From assembly GCA_005281725.1 (NCBI GenBank), contig SSBO01000012.1, forward strand, positions 20,848,779 to 20,912,778: a DNA stretch of 64,000 nt. Reading direction: 5' to 3'. The notes beneath the pieces were generated by a model, which was not told the DNA's origin, ran no database searches, and saw only the letters and a program-made list of their open reading frames with translations. Every line of letters starts with the position of its first letter. Position 1 is the stretch's first letter. The position numbers and the translations under genes are program-made. This document shows positions 50,921-64,000 of the stretch, one piece after another. The stretch comes from Wuchereria bancrofti (lineage: Eukaryota; Nematoda; Chromadorea; Rhabditida; Onchocercidae).

Positions 50921-53900
50921 TTAGTGTGTAGAATTTTTACTTGCGAAACCTTCGTCAGATACTGACAATGGAGATGAAAATTCCAGTTTTGGACTGCAAA
51001 TATCTTTTGCAAAAGACCCAGATCTCTCCTCTACCGGTGTTATGAGGTCGAAGGAGGAGCAAGTATGAAAATTGAAGATGCTCCCTCGATCAGATGTATC
51101 TGTTGAACCATTCCAAGTTGAATCTGCCGTATGTTCACTTTCACTGAGTGAAGGTAACTGTCGGTAATCACTTTCTTCCCAAACAATAACGCTACAAACA
51201 AATTTTACAAAATATAAAAATAACTATAAGATGTTGAGATGTAAGTCTTAATATAATACACCAACCTCTAAAAACTTTTTTTTTTGAGTTAGGTTGTAAG
51301 TTAGTGTTTAAGACTAGGGTTTCTTCCCATGATATCATGAATCCAGAATTCGATGGAAAACAAATTTAATATAAAGAATACACTACAGCACGGTATAGGT
51401 GCTCATAAATAAAGAAAAAAAAGTGCATTCCCGAGATTGCGGATGCAGAAATCGTATAAGAGCAGAATTCAAATGAAATCAAACGCAGAAACATGCAGAA
51501 TGGAATGTCCTTACTTTGTCTGTTCTTGATAATGCTTCAACAATACACGCACCATATTCAACGTGTGCTCAATTTCGCGATAAGTTTGAGGTATTGGTAT
51601 CTCAGTTTCTTTAAAGAAGCATAACATTTGCATTGGATGACTTATTTTCTGCAAAAAGAAGTGAAATTAAGCTAAACTGAAAAAACAGAAACTAACTAGG
51701 AATAAAAGCTGATTCGCGTTATGATGATGCGTTAATAATGAAGATATTGATTGATCAATTGGAAGAACACTTATTAGCCACATTTCTCAGTAACGGTTCT
51801 TATTTAGCAATACTGTCGTAAAATGAATTCAAATTAAATAGAAGTCACAACTTCACGACCATCATAGTAATAATTGAAACTCGGGGAAATACCTGACATG
51901 GCTTCTTCGAGGATTTCTTGCAATTTTTTTTCTTCAAATCTTTTCCCAATTCTTGCTCAACCGGTAGTGATGGATGTATTTTCAGGGCGGAAAAAGATGA
52001 CGGATATTCCTCAGCTGAATCTGAAAAAATGTTTTCATACAGACTAATACAATTTGACCGATAAAGTTATGTTTCAACTGAATAAAGTTTTATCCTTTTT
52101 TAGGAATAAATCTGTACTGGAAATAAGATGAAAAGAGCGAAACATTGAAACATATCAGACGAAATTCAATAAAATGAAGAATGTAACTGTAATACAATAA
52201 CCTTCACTGCCGTCAGCAATCATTTGTCTACTTGTTTTATCAACTGTATCCCAAGCTGATGAAAAACATTCCACGGGCATCCGTGACTGTAGTGAAGTTA
52301 AGTACTCGATTAATCTTTTACATGCCATCTTCTGTTCATAAAACGGTTCCAATGTGTCTTCATCAATAAAGTCAGCATCTAAATTGAATAACTGAGGATA
52401 GTACAAGACCTTTTACAGTTTAACAAATATCCTTTGGAAACAATTAAAAAACTGCTACATACCAAGTTAATTTTTGATCTGTGAAGAAGGGTGAATTAAT
52501 TTTGGTCTATGAAGAAACCGAATCACTTAAAGTCATGGTTGTAGTTTGAAGAGCAGAAACGAAACAAAATCAACTCAAACAATAGGGAAAAAACTCACAA
52601 GACTGTTGGCGATGAGTCGTTGGGTATGTCGCTGGATATGGATAATTCGAACAAACTATGGAAGAACATTGTATATCTTTTTTATTTCTATTTGACCAGT
52701 CGATGTATTCCGCCCGCTTCTTGTTGTAACTATCCACCAGTTTCTTTTTTTTAGCATGTAAATCGCATAAACTGTCTTTAAGATGTAAGAAATGCCGCCT
52801 TTGCTGTCTAATATATCGATCAGTCGTCTCAAGTTGATTTGTTATTTCACGGATTGACTTCAGCACATTCTAAAATGTTTCCTTCTCATTACTGCTTTAC
52901 TATTTTATGAAGATAAATATGAGTGCAGATTGCTTGAAAATAACGAAATAATGCACATAAGATAAATCTTATTACTATACAAAACTTTTTGAAACTGTAA
53001 AATAAATAAGAATAAAATTAAGGATCGAAATAAGGAACTAAAACTAATTAAAAAACACGTAAAAAAACCGAGGTGGGAGGGAAGTTTTCCCTGAACTAAC
53101 ACCTATAATCTGTTAAAAACAATACGCAACCAAAATTTACTAAGAATCCACAACATTAAGCAATAAACTAATCTATGTACACCTTCCTCTTCCTGTTGTA
53201 ACTATCCACCGCTTCACTTGTTTTCATCGAAAGGAAAAAATCGCCAGAAGGGCTGAGAAGTAAACTTCACAATATTAAGAATTAGTGAAAGTTCCGATAA
53301 AGAGATGGAATGTGTAGCAACATACACTACGCCTTTCATTGATTCCACATAACTGGAGTTGTATAACTCTTTTCTCTTCCATGATAATATTATATTTCCT
53401 AAAAAATGAGTTTTGTCACACAAACAATAAATGATCGCACTGAATCCATAATGCGAAAAAAAGAAAATGTTTTGTAAGTATTTTGAATGAAATCAATGCT
53501 ATGGATTCATAAGAAAACTACAACCAGAACCGATAAAATTAGCTGACTAAAATTAGCTTACATATCGATTAGATAAACTACTGAGACCATTCAGATCATT
53601 CTTGCGTAATATCACTAGTAAATCCCTAAAATGCTTTTCTTCATCTTCATTGCATCAAATTTCCCTTCGTTTTTCTCCCTGTTTATTGCGTCAAAAATTT
53701 CAGTCCTTTTTCCGCAAAAGTTTTTTTCCTTCTTTCCAAGTTTTCCTGGACTGATCTGCTAGCCACAACTTTGGGAAGATGTTAATTTTACATAAGCTTC
53801 AGTTCGTGTCTATGGTATTTTTTCCAAATCCCTTAACGTAAAATTGGGGATGAATAGTCCTTTTTTTAAATGCTTTTAACCATTAAGTGGTCTAGTAGAG

Positions 53901-55405
53901 CTTACCTAGGCGTTTTTTTTTTCGGGACAACTATTAGAAATTTAATACATTAACTTCTCGGGAATTAAAATGAATGTTCAGCTATCGTCATTAAGTTTAA
54001 TGTTAAATAAACATTAAATCGGTACAGATGACTAGATAAACTTGCGTTAATTTGGCTCGATTCCGTTTCAGCTTATCGATTTCCTTAACCAGTGCTTTTT
54101 CAGTACGACTAGAAGTGAACTTCGTTTGAGAGTATGCAATCTCCAATTCTTTCAAGCGTGTTGTTAATCTGCTTTCATCCTTATAGACCAAATCATTTTC
54201 TATATCGGACAATAATGCATTCTGTAAAATTTTCATTTCATGATTAAATATAAGTAAATCAAATTTCATTACTGGGTGAACTAAAATACTTAAGAAGATA
54301 TACATATGCGGTCCATTATTTTTCAATAAATGGACCCATTTCTTGAAAATAATACCTTCCCTTTCATAAAAACAATGATAATAATATGCTATACATTCAT
54401 AAGAAATGCTAAACTAGTTAGAAATTCTAGATTAAACTTCTTTATTCTGAACTTTAAACTACCATTTTGTCAATCGTAAATCCCTAACACCTTTGCTATT
54501 AACAACGTGACCGATAATACTAAGCGATGTCGACATATTTCTTTTGAATGAATCACTAAAAATTTCACGATTTAAGAAGCAGAAGAGTAGTAATTTCACG
54601 ATATAAGGTAATCGCTAACCTTTTCTGCGAGCATTCTTTTGATTTCGTTAATTTCAATTTTCATTCCATCAGCCTCAACCTTCAATTGTTCCCTCCTTTT
54701 GCAAGGTTCTTGCTTGCTCTGCTTCAGCATATTCAAAGTCCCAATAGTGTTGTTCCTTCCGATAATTCTATCGATCTACAAATAAAGGGGAACATGACAA
54801 AGAAGTATGACAAACGCATCCGAAAAATTACTCTACAATCAGTTGAAAGAGGTTTTAAAATGTCCTTAGCTCTGAAATTCAGCATTTATAACAAGTTCAT
54901 TGTTATCAATAAGTACACATATTACCAATTATTTACAAGTTTCTATATTACTCAATAGAGATGTGGATTAAAGCTGAAATCCTCACACTCTTCCTAATTG
55001 GTATGTCAGTCGAAGTCATAACCTTATACATACCCTACAGTGAATGAATGAGTAAACAATACTGGTGATGAATGGTCAACAATATAGGCGATAAGGGATG
55101 ATAGAGAAACATTTAAATTACTAAAAGGCATATTCATTAGCTTCAAGAGTTAATAGAAAAAGATCTAAAAACGCCAAACGATCTTTAACATAACCTAAAA
55201 ACTCTAATGACTGAAATAACTTTGAAGTTAAGAAAGTCAAGCACTGAAGACTAAAAATAACCTTCGCGACCGTTTCGCTAATACTTTGATTATATTTATG
55301 AAGTTCCTGCTGAAAAGCTTGTCTATCTGGCACTGTCGGTCTCAAACTGGTTGTCGCAATAACAGTTGCGTTTGTGATAGGACATGTCGTGCCTTTCTCA
55401 TCCAT
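50921..55405 (-). CDS. Coiled-coil protein resembling yeast Bfr1
   Basis: Eight exons on the minus strand close in phase: 55262-55405, 54620-54775, 54042-54221, 52599-52869, 52202-52378, 51893-52020, 51515-51648 and 50921-51191, giving 486 aa. The N-terminus has LRPTVPDRQAFQQELHKYNQ. A long coiled coil follows (REQLKVEADGMKIEINEIKR; YKDESRLTTRLKELEIAYSQ; LVKEIDKLKRNRAKLTQ; LHAKKKKLVDSYNKKRAEYI), then LEPFYEQKMACKRLIEYLTS, a Lys-rich patch and a Ser-rich acidic C-terminus ending DEGFASKNSTH. The order of these blocks and the 470-490 aa length resemble Bfr1, a polysome/mRNP-associated protein of the ER in yeast. That resemblance is my inference from pattern, so function is uncertain. The start ATG at 55405 begins exon 1, and a decayed copy of part of exon 4 lies in intron 3. 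Confidence 0.75.
53172..53235 (-). pseudogene. Decayed duplicate of part of exon 4 of the Bfr1-like gene
   Basis: On the minus strand this intronic segment can be read as EAVDSYNRKRKVYID followed by a stop. It parallels KLVDSYNKKRAEYIDW in the functional exon at 52599-52869. The two share an uninterrupted 17-bp block (TGTTGTAACTATCCACC on the plus strand). No usable splice sites flank it with an open frame. Confidence 0.5.
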
Positions 55406-57479
55406 ATGTGAGCAAAAGATTCTGCAATAAACTAGTGACTTTCTAAAACTTCGTGTACACTGCAATAAAATAGCACCGCAGGAATAAATAGAAAATTTGA
55501 TGCACGTTTAAAACAACCATTTAATAAGTAAATGGCCAACAGTAGACAAATCATTCAAAACGAATTAAGAGATGCAGAAGTATTACCATTAGTTTTCCAA
55601 CGGATAAATAAGATTCAGTTTATTAATGCATAAATAAATAGGTGTCATATTACGCTTTGAAAAGTTTGAAAATACCTTGAAAATTGAGGGATATGAGTGG
55701 ATAGAAGTAACACTAAAGAATAGAATAAATCAAAGATTGCATGATGTGAACTACCTATCGATGGCACAAAACACATGAAAAGGACACTTATTAGATAATT
55801 TGTCTAAAGCTTCCTTACAATCTTCAAATTAGAGGATCAACCGCAAAAAGGGACAAAGAATGTGACATGATTTGACAACAGTCCAGCAGTTTACGTTCAG
55901 TATAGGGATAATATTGAAAATAGATGAGGAAAAAGATATGAAATACTAAAGCAAAAATTATAGCTGATATTATTTAAAAAGGAATCGCATTTTTCTTTCA
56001 AAAAGAAAAACGAAGCATAGAGATGTATGTGAAAATGCTACAAGATGACGTGTAATTGAATTGTCGTCATCATTTCTCACTCACTTCAACACCTATCGTC
56101 TATCACTCACCTACGATCCTTCAAGACACAAAGCGGGAAAACAAAATGATGAGGAGTGATAAGAATGATAACATGTACAGATTGAATTATTACTGATAAA
56201 AATAAAATGATATTAATTAATTTTGATAAGAATTGATTGGAATAGTTATGGATAGAGCAGTGATTTTAGTAAAACACTCGAATATGATCATTGAATGTAT
56301 CAGAAATATTCGAAATAACTGCTAACTGATCTAATCCTCTGCAACATTGATGTAGTAGCCAATTAAATAATTATGTAATTAAAAAGAAAAAAATAATAAA
56401 AACATAATTGAGATATATAATGCTGATTTGAGTGATTTGGAAATTTTTGAAAGGTTTACTGAAAATGAGAAAATACTTGAAGAGAAAAATTTCATATCAT
56501 TTTTTATAGTTTTATTTAATGCTTTAAATTGTTTTAAATTTTTCCTTTGTAAAAAAGAAATTAATTTAGTTGTTTTAAATTTTGTTTTTTGTAAAAAAAA
56601 ATTAATTTAAGTACAACAGTTTCGTAATATGTTAGGAGAAAATTTGTTAATATGTACTCAACAGTGATATTATTAGTTGAGAATATATTCTAAAGCATTC
56701 CCAACAATCAACATGCTAAATTTTTATCATATTTGAAATGCAAAGAGATGTGATATATCGTGTTTATTACGTGATATTCTTTGTATCTAATAGATTCTTC
56801 ACACAGATGTGCAAATTTACATATTCCGAGCATATTTTCTGTTATACTTACCTCTGTTAGACGGAATGAATATAGTTGGGAACTTTCTATCGTTGTTTTG
56901 CAAGCATTGTTCGATAATATTCTTGAATATTTCGACTGATTTGTCTCAAAACTCTAGGAAAGTATTTCGATTCAATTTTGAACAGATTTTATTTTATCAT
57001 TTATGGTATGCTGCATATTTGTTATATGGCATTTCAAGGTTATCATATTATAACGGAATGGTGGAATGTACTCAGAAGATTTTTCAATCTTATTTCAAAA
57101 TCAAGTCGAAAGAATAAGTTCCAAAATATTGAATAACAATATTGGTAGATCAGTGAATGCTGATGGCTTTTTTCATCACATCTTTTATCTTTTCGGTTTT
57201 TGTTAGTCATTTGTACAACTTTCTTCTTATTGTTATCAAAAATGATGCAAGCAATCAACTTGCTTACGAGTTATCAGGCTAAATAACGGTAACAAGGTTA
57301 AGTATATCCCATTTTCTCCTTTTTTTTTTGAGATTTTGAATACACATAAATTGAAAAGAGAATTTTAAAGCATGTAATAAAGAAAGGATTAACCATCGAC
57401 CCTATCTTTTTGATAATCACTTTGTAACACAGCCTTATAGAACAACAACTTATACAGATTAGTGAAATCAGATTCATGA
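55406..57479. other. Intergenic region between divergent genes
   Basis: Lies between the Bfr1-like start (minus) and the pab-1 promoter (plus). The longest open stretch (56809-57117, 102 codons, hydrophobic) has no recognised family and no convincing splice context. No RNA gene or repeat seen. Confidence 0.4.
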
Positions 57480-58080
57480 AAGCATACGCGGGCGCGGAAT
57501 ATTTGGCGGGGTTGGGGAATTTTGACATTCGGAGATAGATTAACTGACAGCTTCTCCCGCCAGTTAATACATTTCCTTTCGCAGTTGACCCTTGACCCTC
57601 CCCTCCTTCCTTACGTCCACACAGCTCCCTCTTTCTCTCCCCTCCCGCCTTTGTCTAAACTACCCTTATTTGGCACTGTACCAAGTGACTTCGCAACACA
57701 GCTGGCATTAAGCCAAACTTAAGATTTAGGATAGATTTGATAAATTTCTAAAAATGATAAGGACAAGCGGAAAGGAGTGATAAGGAGAAGTGTCTCCTAT
57801 CTCCAATCCTCACATCCTTTTGTCCTATCATCGTAACATCCTTTGACTCAGTGTTCATACCAAATAAATAGCACGGAAATATTCATCCAGGCGTCGAAAA
57901 ATCGTTGTAGGAACCTGAAGAGAGGGTCGGCATTGTCATAGGATAGTGAGCAAGTGGCGTGTGTAAAGGTATAAAGGGTGGGTCTGTGTGAGTGTCTGCA
58001 TCTGTCTGTCTGCTCGAAGGGCGACATCGAGGTGTGCAGTGTGTTGTGACATACCTGCTGGGGTCGCATCCCTGTCTGTC
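57480..58080 (+). promoter_or_regulatory. Probable pab-1 promoter region
   Basis: This stretch is conspicuously richer in G and C than its surroundings, with pyrimidine-rich runs (CCCTCCCCTCCTTCC near 57596 and again near 57632) and several CpGs. A TATAAAG box lies at 57970-57976. It is followed by the A-rich leader described below and then the pab-1 coding exons, so transcription starting near 58000 is the simplest reading. Confidence 0.5.
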
Positions 58081-58101
58081 TCTTTTGCTCGCTTTTTATT
58101 T

Positions 58102-58286
58102 GAAAAATTCAAAAAAAAAATCATAAAAATTTATTGAAAAATTACCTAAAAGTTCTGTCTATTCGTCAGAAAATCCACCTCCCCCAAAAAAATTACAAAA
58201 TTTCAAAAAAGTTTATACAAAAAAAAAGGTGAACGAAGAATTTTGGTATTGCTACGCTGATCAGTTGACACATTTTCCTACGCAAG
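58102..58286 (+). promoter_or_regulatory. A-rich 5' UTR exon of pab-1 (possible autoregulatory element)
   Basis: Several oligo(A) runs of 6-10 A occur in 130 nt (near 58110, 58187, 58204 and 58220). A GTTTGT donor follows at 58287, and a TTTTCAG acceptor at 59406-59412 precedes the coding exon, which would make 58287-59412 a 5' UTR intron. In other animals the PABP mRNA leader carries an A-rich tract to which PABP binds to repress its own translation; that role here is inferred. Confidence 0.5.
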
Positions 58287-59456
58287 GTTTGTTCATATCT
58301 TTTCAACTTTTACTTTTTGCACTTAACAGTTTTCATTTATCTATTTAGGACTACAAGTCATAAAATTGAACTCATATTTCTCACATTTATTATTATAATG
58401 TGAGTTCTCTTACGTCTTTGTGTCAAGTTGTAACTTTTATTTGTTGGATCATTTTATCTCAGTTAAATTTATCTATATCTTGTGTTTTCTCTGAATAAGA
58501 AGTATCATATGCTGTGTCTTTTTTAACAGTAGCTTCAGCTTTTTATAGAAGAATGACGGTATGTATTAACAGTAGTCCTTCACTCTTTGATGAAATTGTT
58601 GAGTGTAACCTATTTTTCAGTTTGCTTCAGCTTCCATTCATACTTGATGTTACCATTCATAAACTTGTAATTTTCTAAATACGATAAATTTTCACTTTCT
58701 TGCATTATTCTTTTTATATGAATTCTTCTTGTACGTTCCTTACTTCTCATCCCTTTTATTTTTACTTTCTTTCTTTGAATAGGTAACTGCAGTTTTGTCA
58801 TTTCGTCAAAAATCTATCCCATTCTATGCATAGTTGATTGCATTTAAGCCACTGGTCTTTATGTATCAGCAAATCGTGGAATGCGCATATACTATGCAAT
58901 TTGTATTTCTTGTTTTCTTTCTTTCCCTTAGATATGTTTAAATTTTCAAGACGCAACTGTTTTTCTATCAATTTGCATATATTCGCTAATCTAATATGCA
59001 AATTTTGATGTATTATTAGAGTTGGTATTTAAATTCAATGTCTCTCCAGGTTTAACGTTTCATTTTGTTAAAGCTGGGAGACATAAGGTCGTTTCTTCGT
59101 TTTCGGTTTTCTCGTTTAATTATTGGTCGGTGGTATGTGAGTTGCTATGACACACTGGAGTGGATACTGAGAAGAGGGAGACATTTCAGTTCTAATATAT
59201 AATTGTCGTGCGGTTCTGATATTTTTTCCGCATACTGTGATCTTTGATAAGGCATTATCTAGTCCTGTTAGTTGTTTCAGTACATGAAGGTGAATGGTGG
59301 ATGTTTGACTCTTAAATTCAGAGCCTCCTCAGGGATTTCCAATGCATTTCAGAAATTTTCAAGTAAAGAAGATTGACCAATATTACTCAGTATCTAGTTG
59401 AACAGTTTTCAGATTTGATAACGATATAAGTTGGTCGCCAGCAACAAATTTAGTGA

Positions 59457-63096
<3,640 letters not shown>

Positions 63097-64000
63097 AGGA
63101 AGAAATCGTTGACTTATTTCCTTTATTTTAAATTTTCAGCTTCAACTTTTTTTTAAAAAGATTACTTAGCATCTCTTACATGACACCCTGCCCCACTCAG
63201 GTTTATTGTCTTTTTCCTCAGTAAAACTCTCCCATTTTATGCTCACTGCTATTCTCTCTTTATTGCGGTATCTCTTATTTGTAGCGGTTGGAATTCATAG
63301 AATAGATAAGACCACTGTAGGTTACCGTTAGGTTTCGTGTTGCAATTTTTAAGCAGTTGCAAGTTGGTCACACCGCTTTAATGGGTCATGTTCAATTGTC
63401 TTTTTCCCGGACTTTTGAGATTTGTCAAACATTTTAAAAACATCATAATTTTAACGGGATATTTATCTAGATGTTTTTGGTTTTTTCTACTTTTGTTTTT
63501 TTTTTTTTCTTTATTAATTGATTTTCTGTAAAAAAAGAATATGGACAAATCCAATGAACAATTTGCTTCTTTTGGATCACTTCCGAATATGAGTCATAAG
63601 ACTCATTATTTGTGGTTTTGTAATCTTCCCTTTGGCATCACTCCCATTTACTCTCCATCTTTTCCTAAAATTTATGGTGACTTTTAGCTAAATGATTGAA
63701 AACAGTTGAAAATAATCACTTAGAACTGGATAGCTGTTTATATCCAATTTTTGCTTTTAATGTTCAAGTTAATTTTTCATGAATTGCTTCATTGTCACTC
63801 GTTTTTGTGAGCCATCCGAATATGTCTTGTGAGTTAAGGCTGGTTTATTTCATTTAGTTCGGCTATTCAAAAACTCAACTTTTTATGTCAATATGGTCAC
63901 TCAATACTTCTTTATTAAATATCAAGTGAAAACGGCCTTGTTCATGATTAGAAATTTAGCTTTTGTTTATCATCTACAGGTTTGTGGGGCGTCTGTTAAT
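63097..64000. other. pab-1 3' UTR and downstream sequence
   Basis: U-rich sequence with no exon. No canonical AATAAA is obvious soon after the stop; a variant ATTAAA lies near 63914. The window ends without another gene start. Confidence 0.4.

Noticed and set aside
56809..57117. 102-codon hydrophobic open frame
   Set aside because: No family, no initiation or splice context, and AT-rich codon use; likely chance.

Overview
The window is AT-rich nuclear DNA from a nematode, most likely a filarial (spirurid) species. The evidence is many short exons with TTTTCAG-type acceptors, AT-rich introns, a nematode-style atypical soluble guanylate cyclase, and an unc-18/POFUT1/syntaxin-6/WDR6/pab-1 gene set with nematode-like protein sequences. 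The species is an inference. Gene models were assembled by eye from splice signals, with reading-frame phase checked at the exon joins I list. For six genes every internal join closes in frame.

Layout, left to right. 1-2845: non-coding, with a pair of 23-bp inverted repeats bounding 6-890. 2846-4062 (+): Qc-SNARE of the syntaxin-6 type. 4676-7072 (+): POFUT1, complete, ending in RDEL. 8337-14743 (-): UNC-18, 13 exons, 580 aa. Its 2.9-kb first intron contains a complete-looking coiled-coil gene on the opposite strand (12199-14378). 15920-24411 (+): WDR6-type WD40 protein, with a hairpin MITE in an intron. 24960-26085 (-): BEL/Pao retroelement 3' end with an env-like frame. 27755-32779 (-): UTP6, 12 exons, 645 aa. 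33847-35937 (-): RING-PHD protein. 36107-38460: rearranged, nested BEL/Pao fragments, starting at an N in the assembly. 40249-42565: an 11-bp tandem repeat abutting a 2.26-kb near-perfect inverted repeat (foldback element). 43144-49858 (+): atypical soluble guanylate cyclase lacking the usual proximal histidine. 50921-55405 (-): 486-aa coiled-coil protein resembling Bfr1. 57480-63096 (+): promoter, A-rich 5' leader and nine coding exons of cytoplasmic poly(A)-binding protein (pab-1).

Functional themes. Two genes act in membrane fusion (syntaxin-6 type SNARE, UNC-18). Several serve RNA biology: UTP6 in rRNA processing, WDR6 in tRNA 2'-O-methylation support, PABP in mRNA, and possibly the Bfr1-like protein in mRNP association. 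POFUT1 fucosylates EGF repeats in the ER, and the guanylate cyclase would be a neuronal gas-sensing or regulatory subunit. The genes are otherwise unrelated, as expected for a eukaryotic chromosome. The main candidates for novelty are the guanylate cyclase with altered heme and catalytic residues, the gene nested inside unc-18, the foldback element, the decayed duplicate exon in the Bfr1-like gene, and the rearranged Pao cluster.
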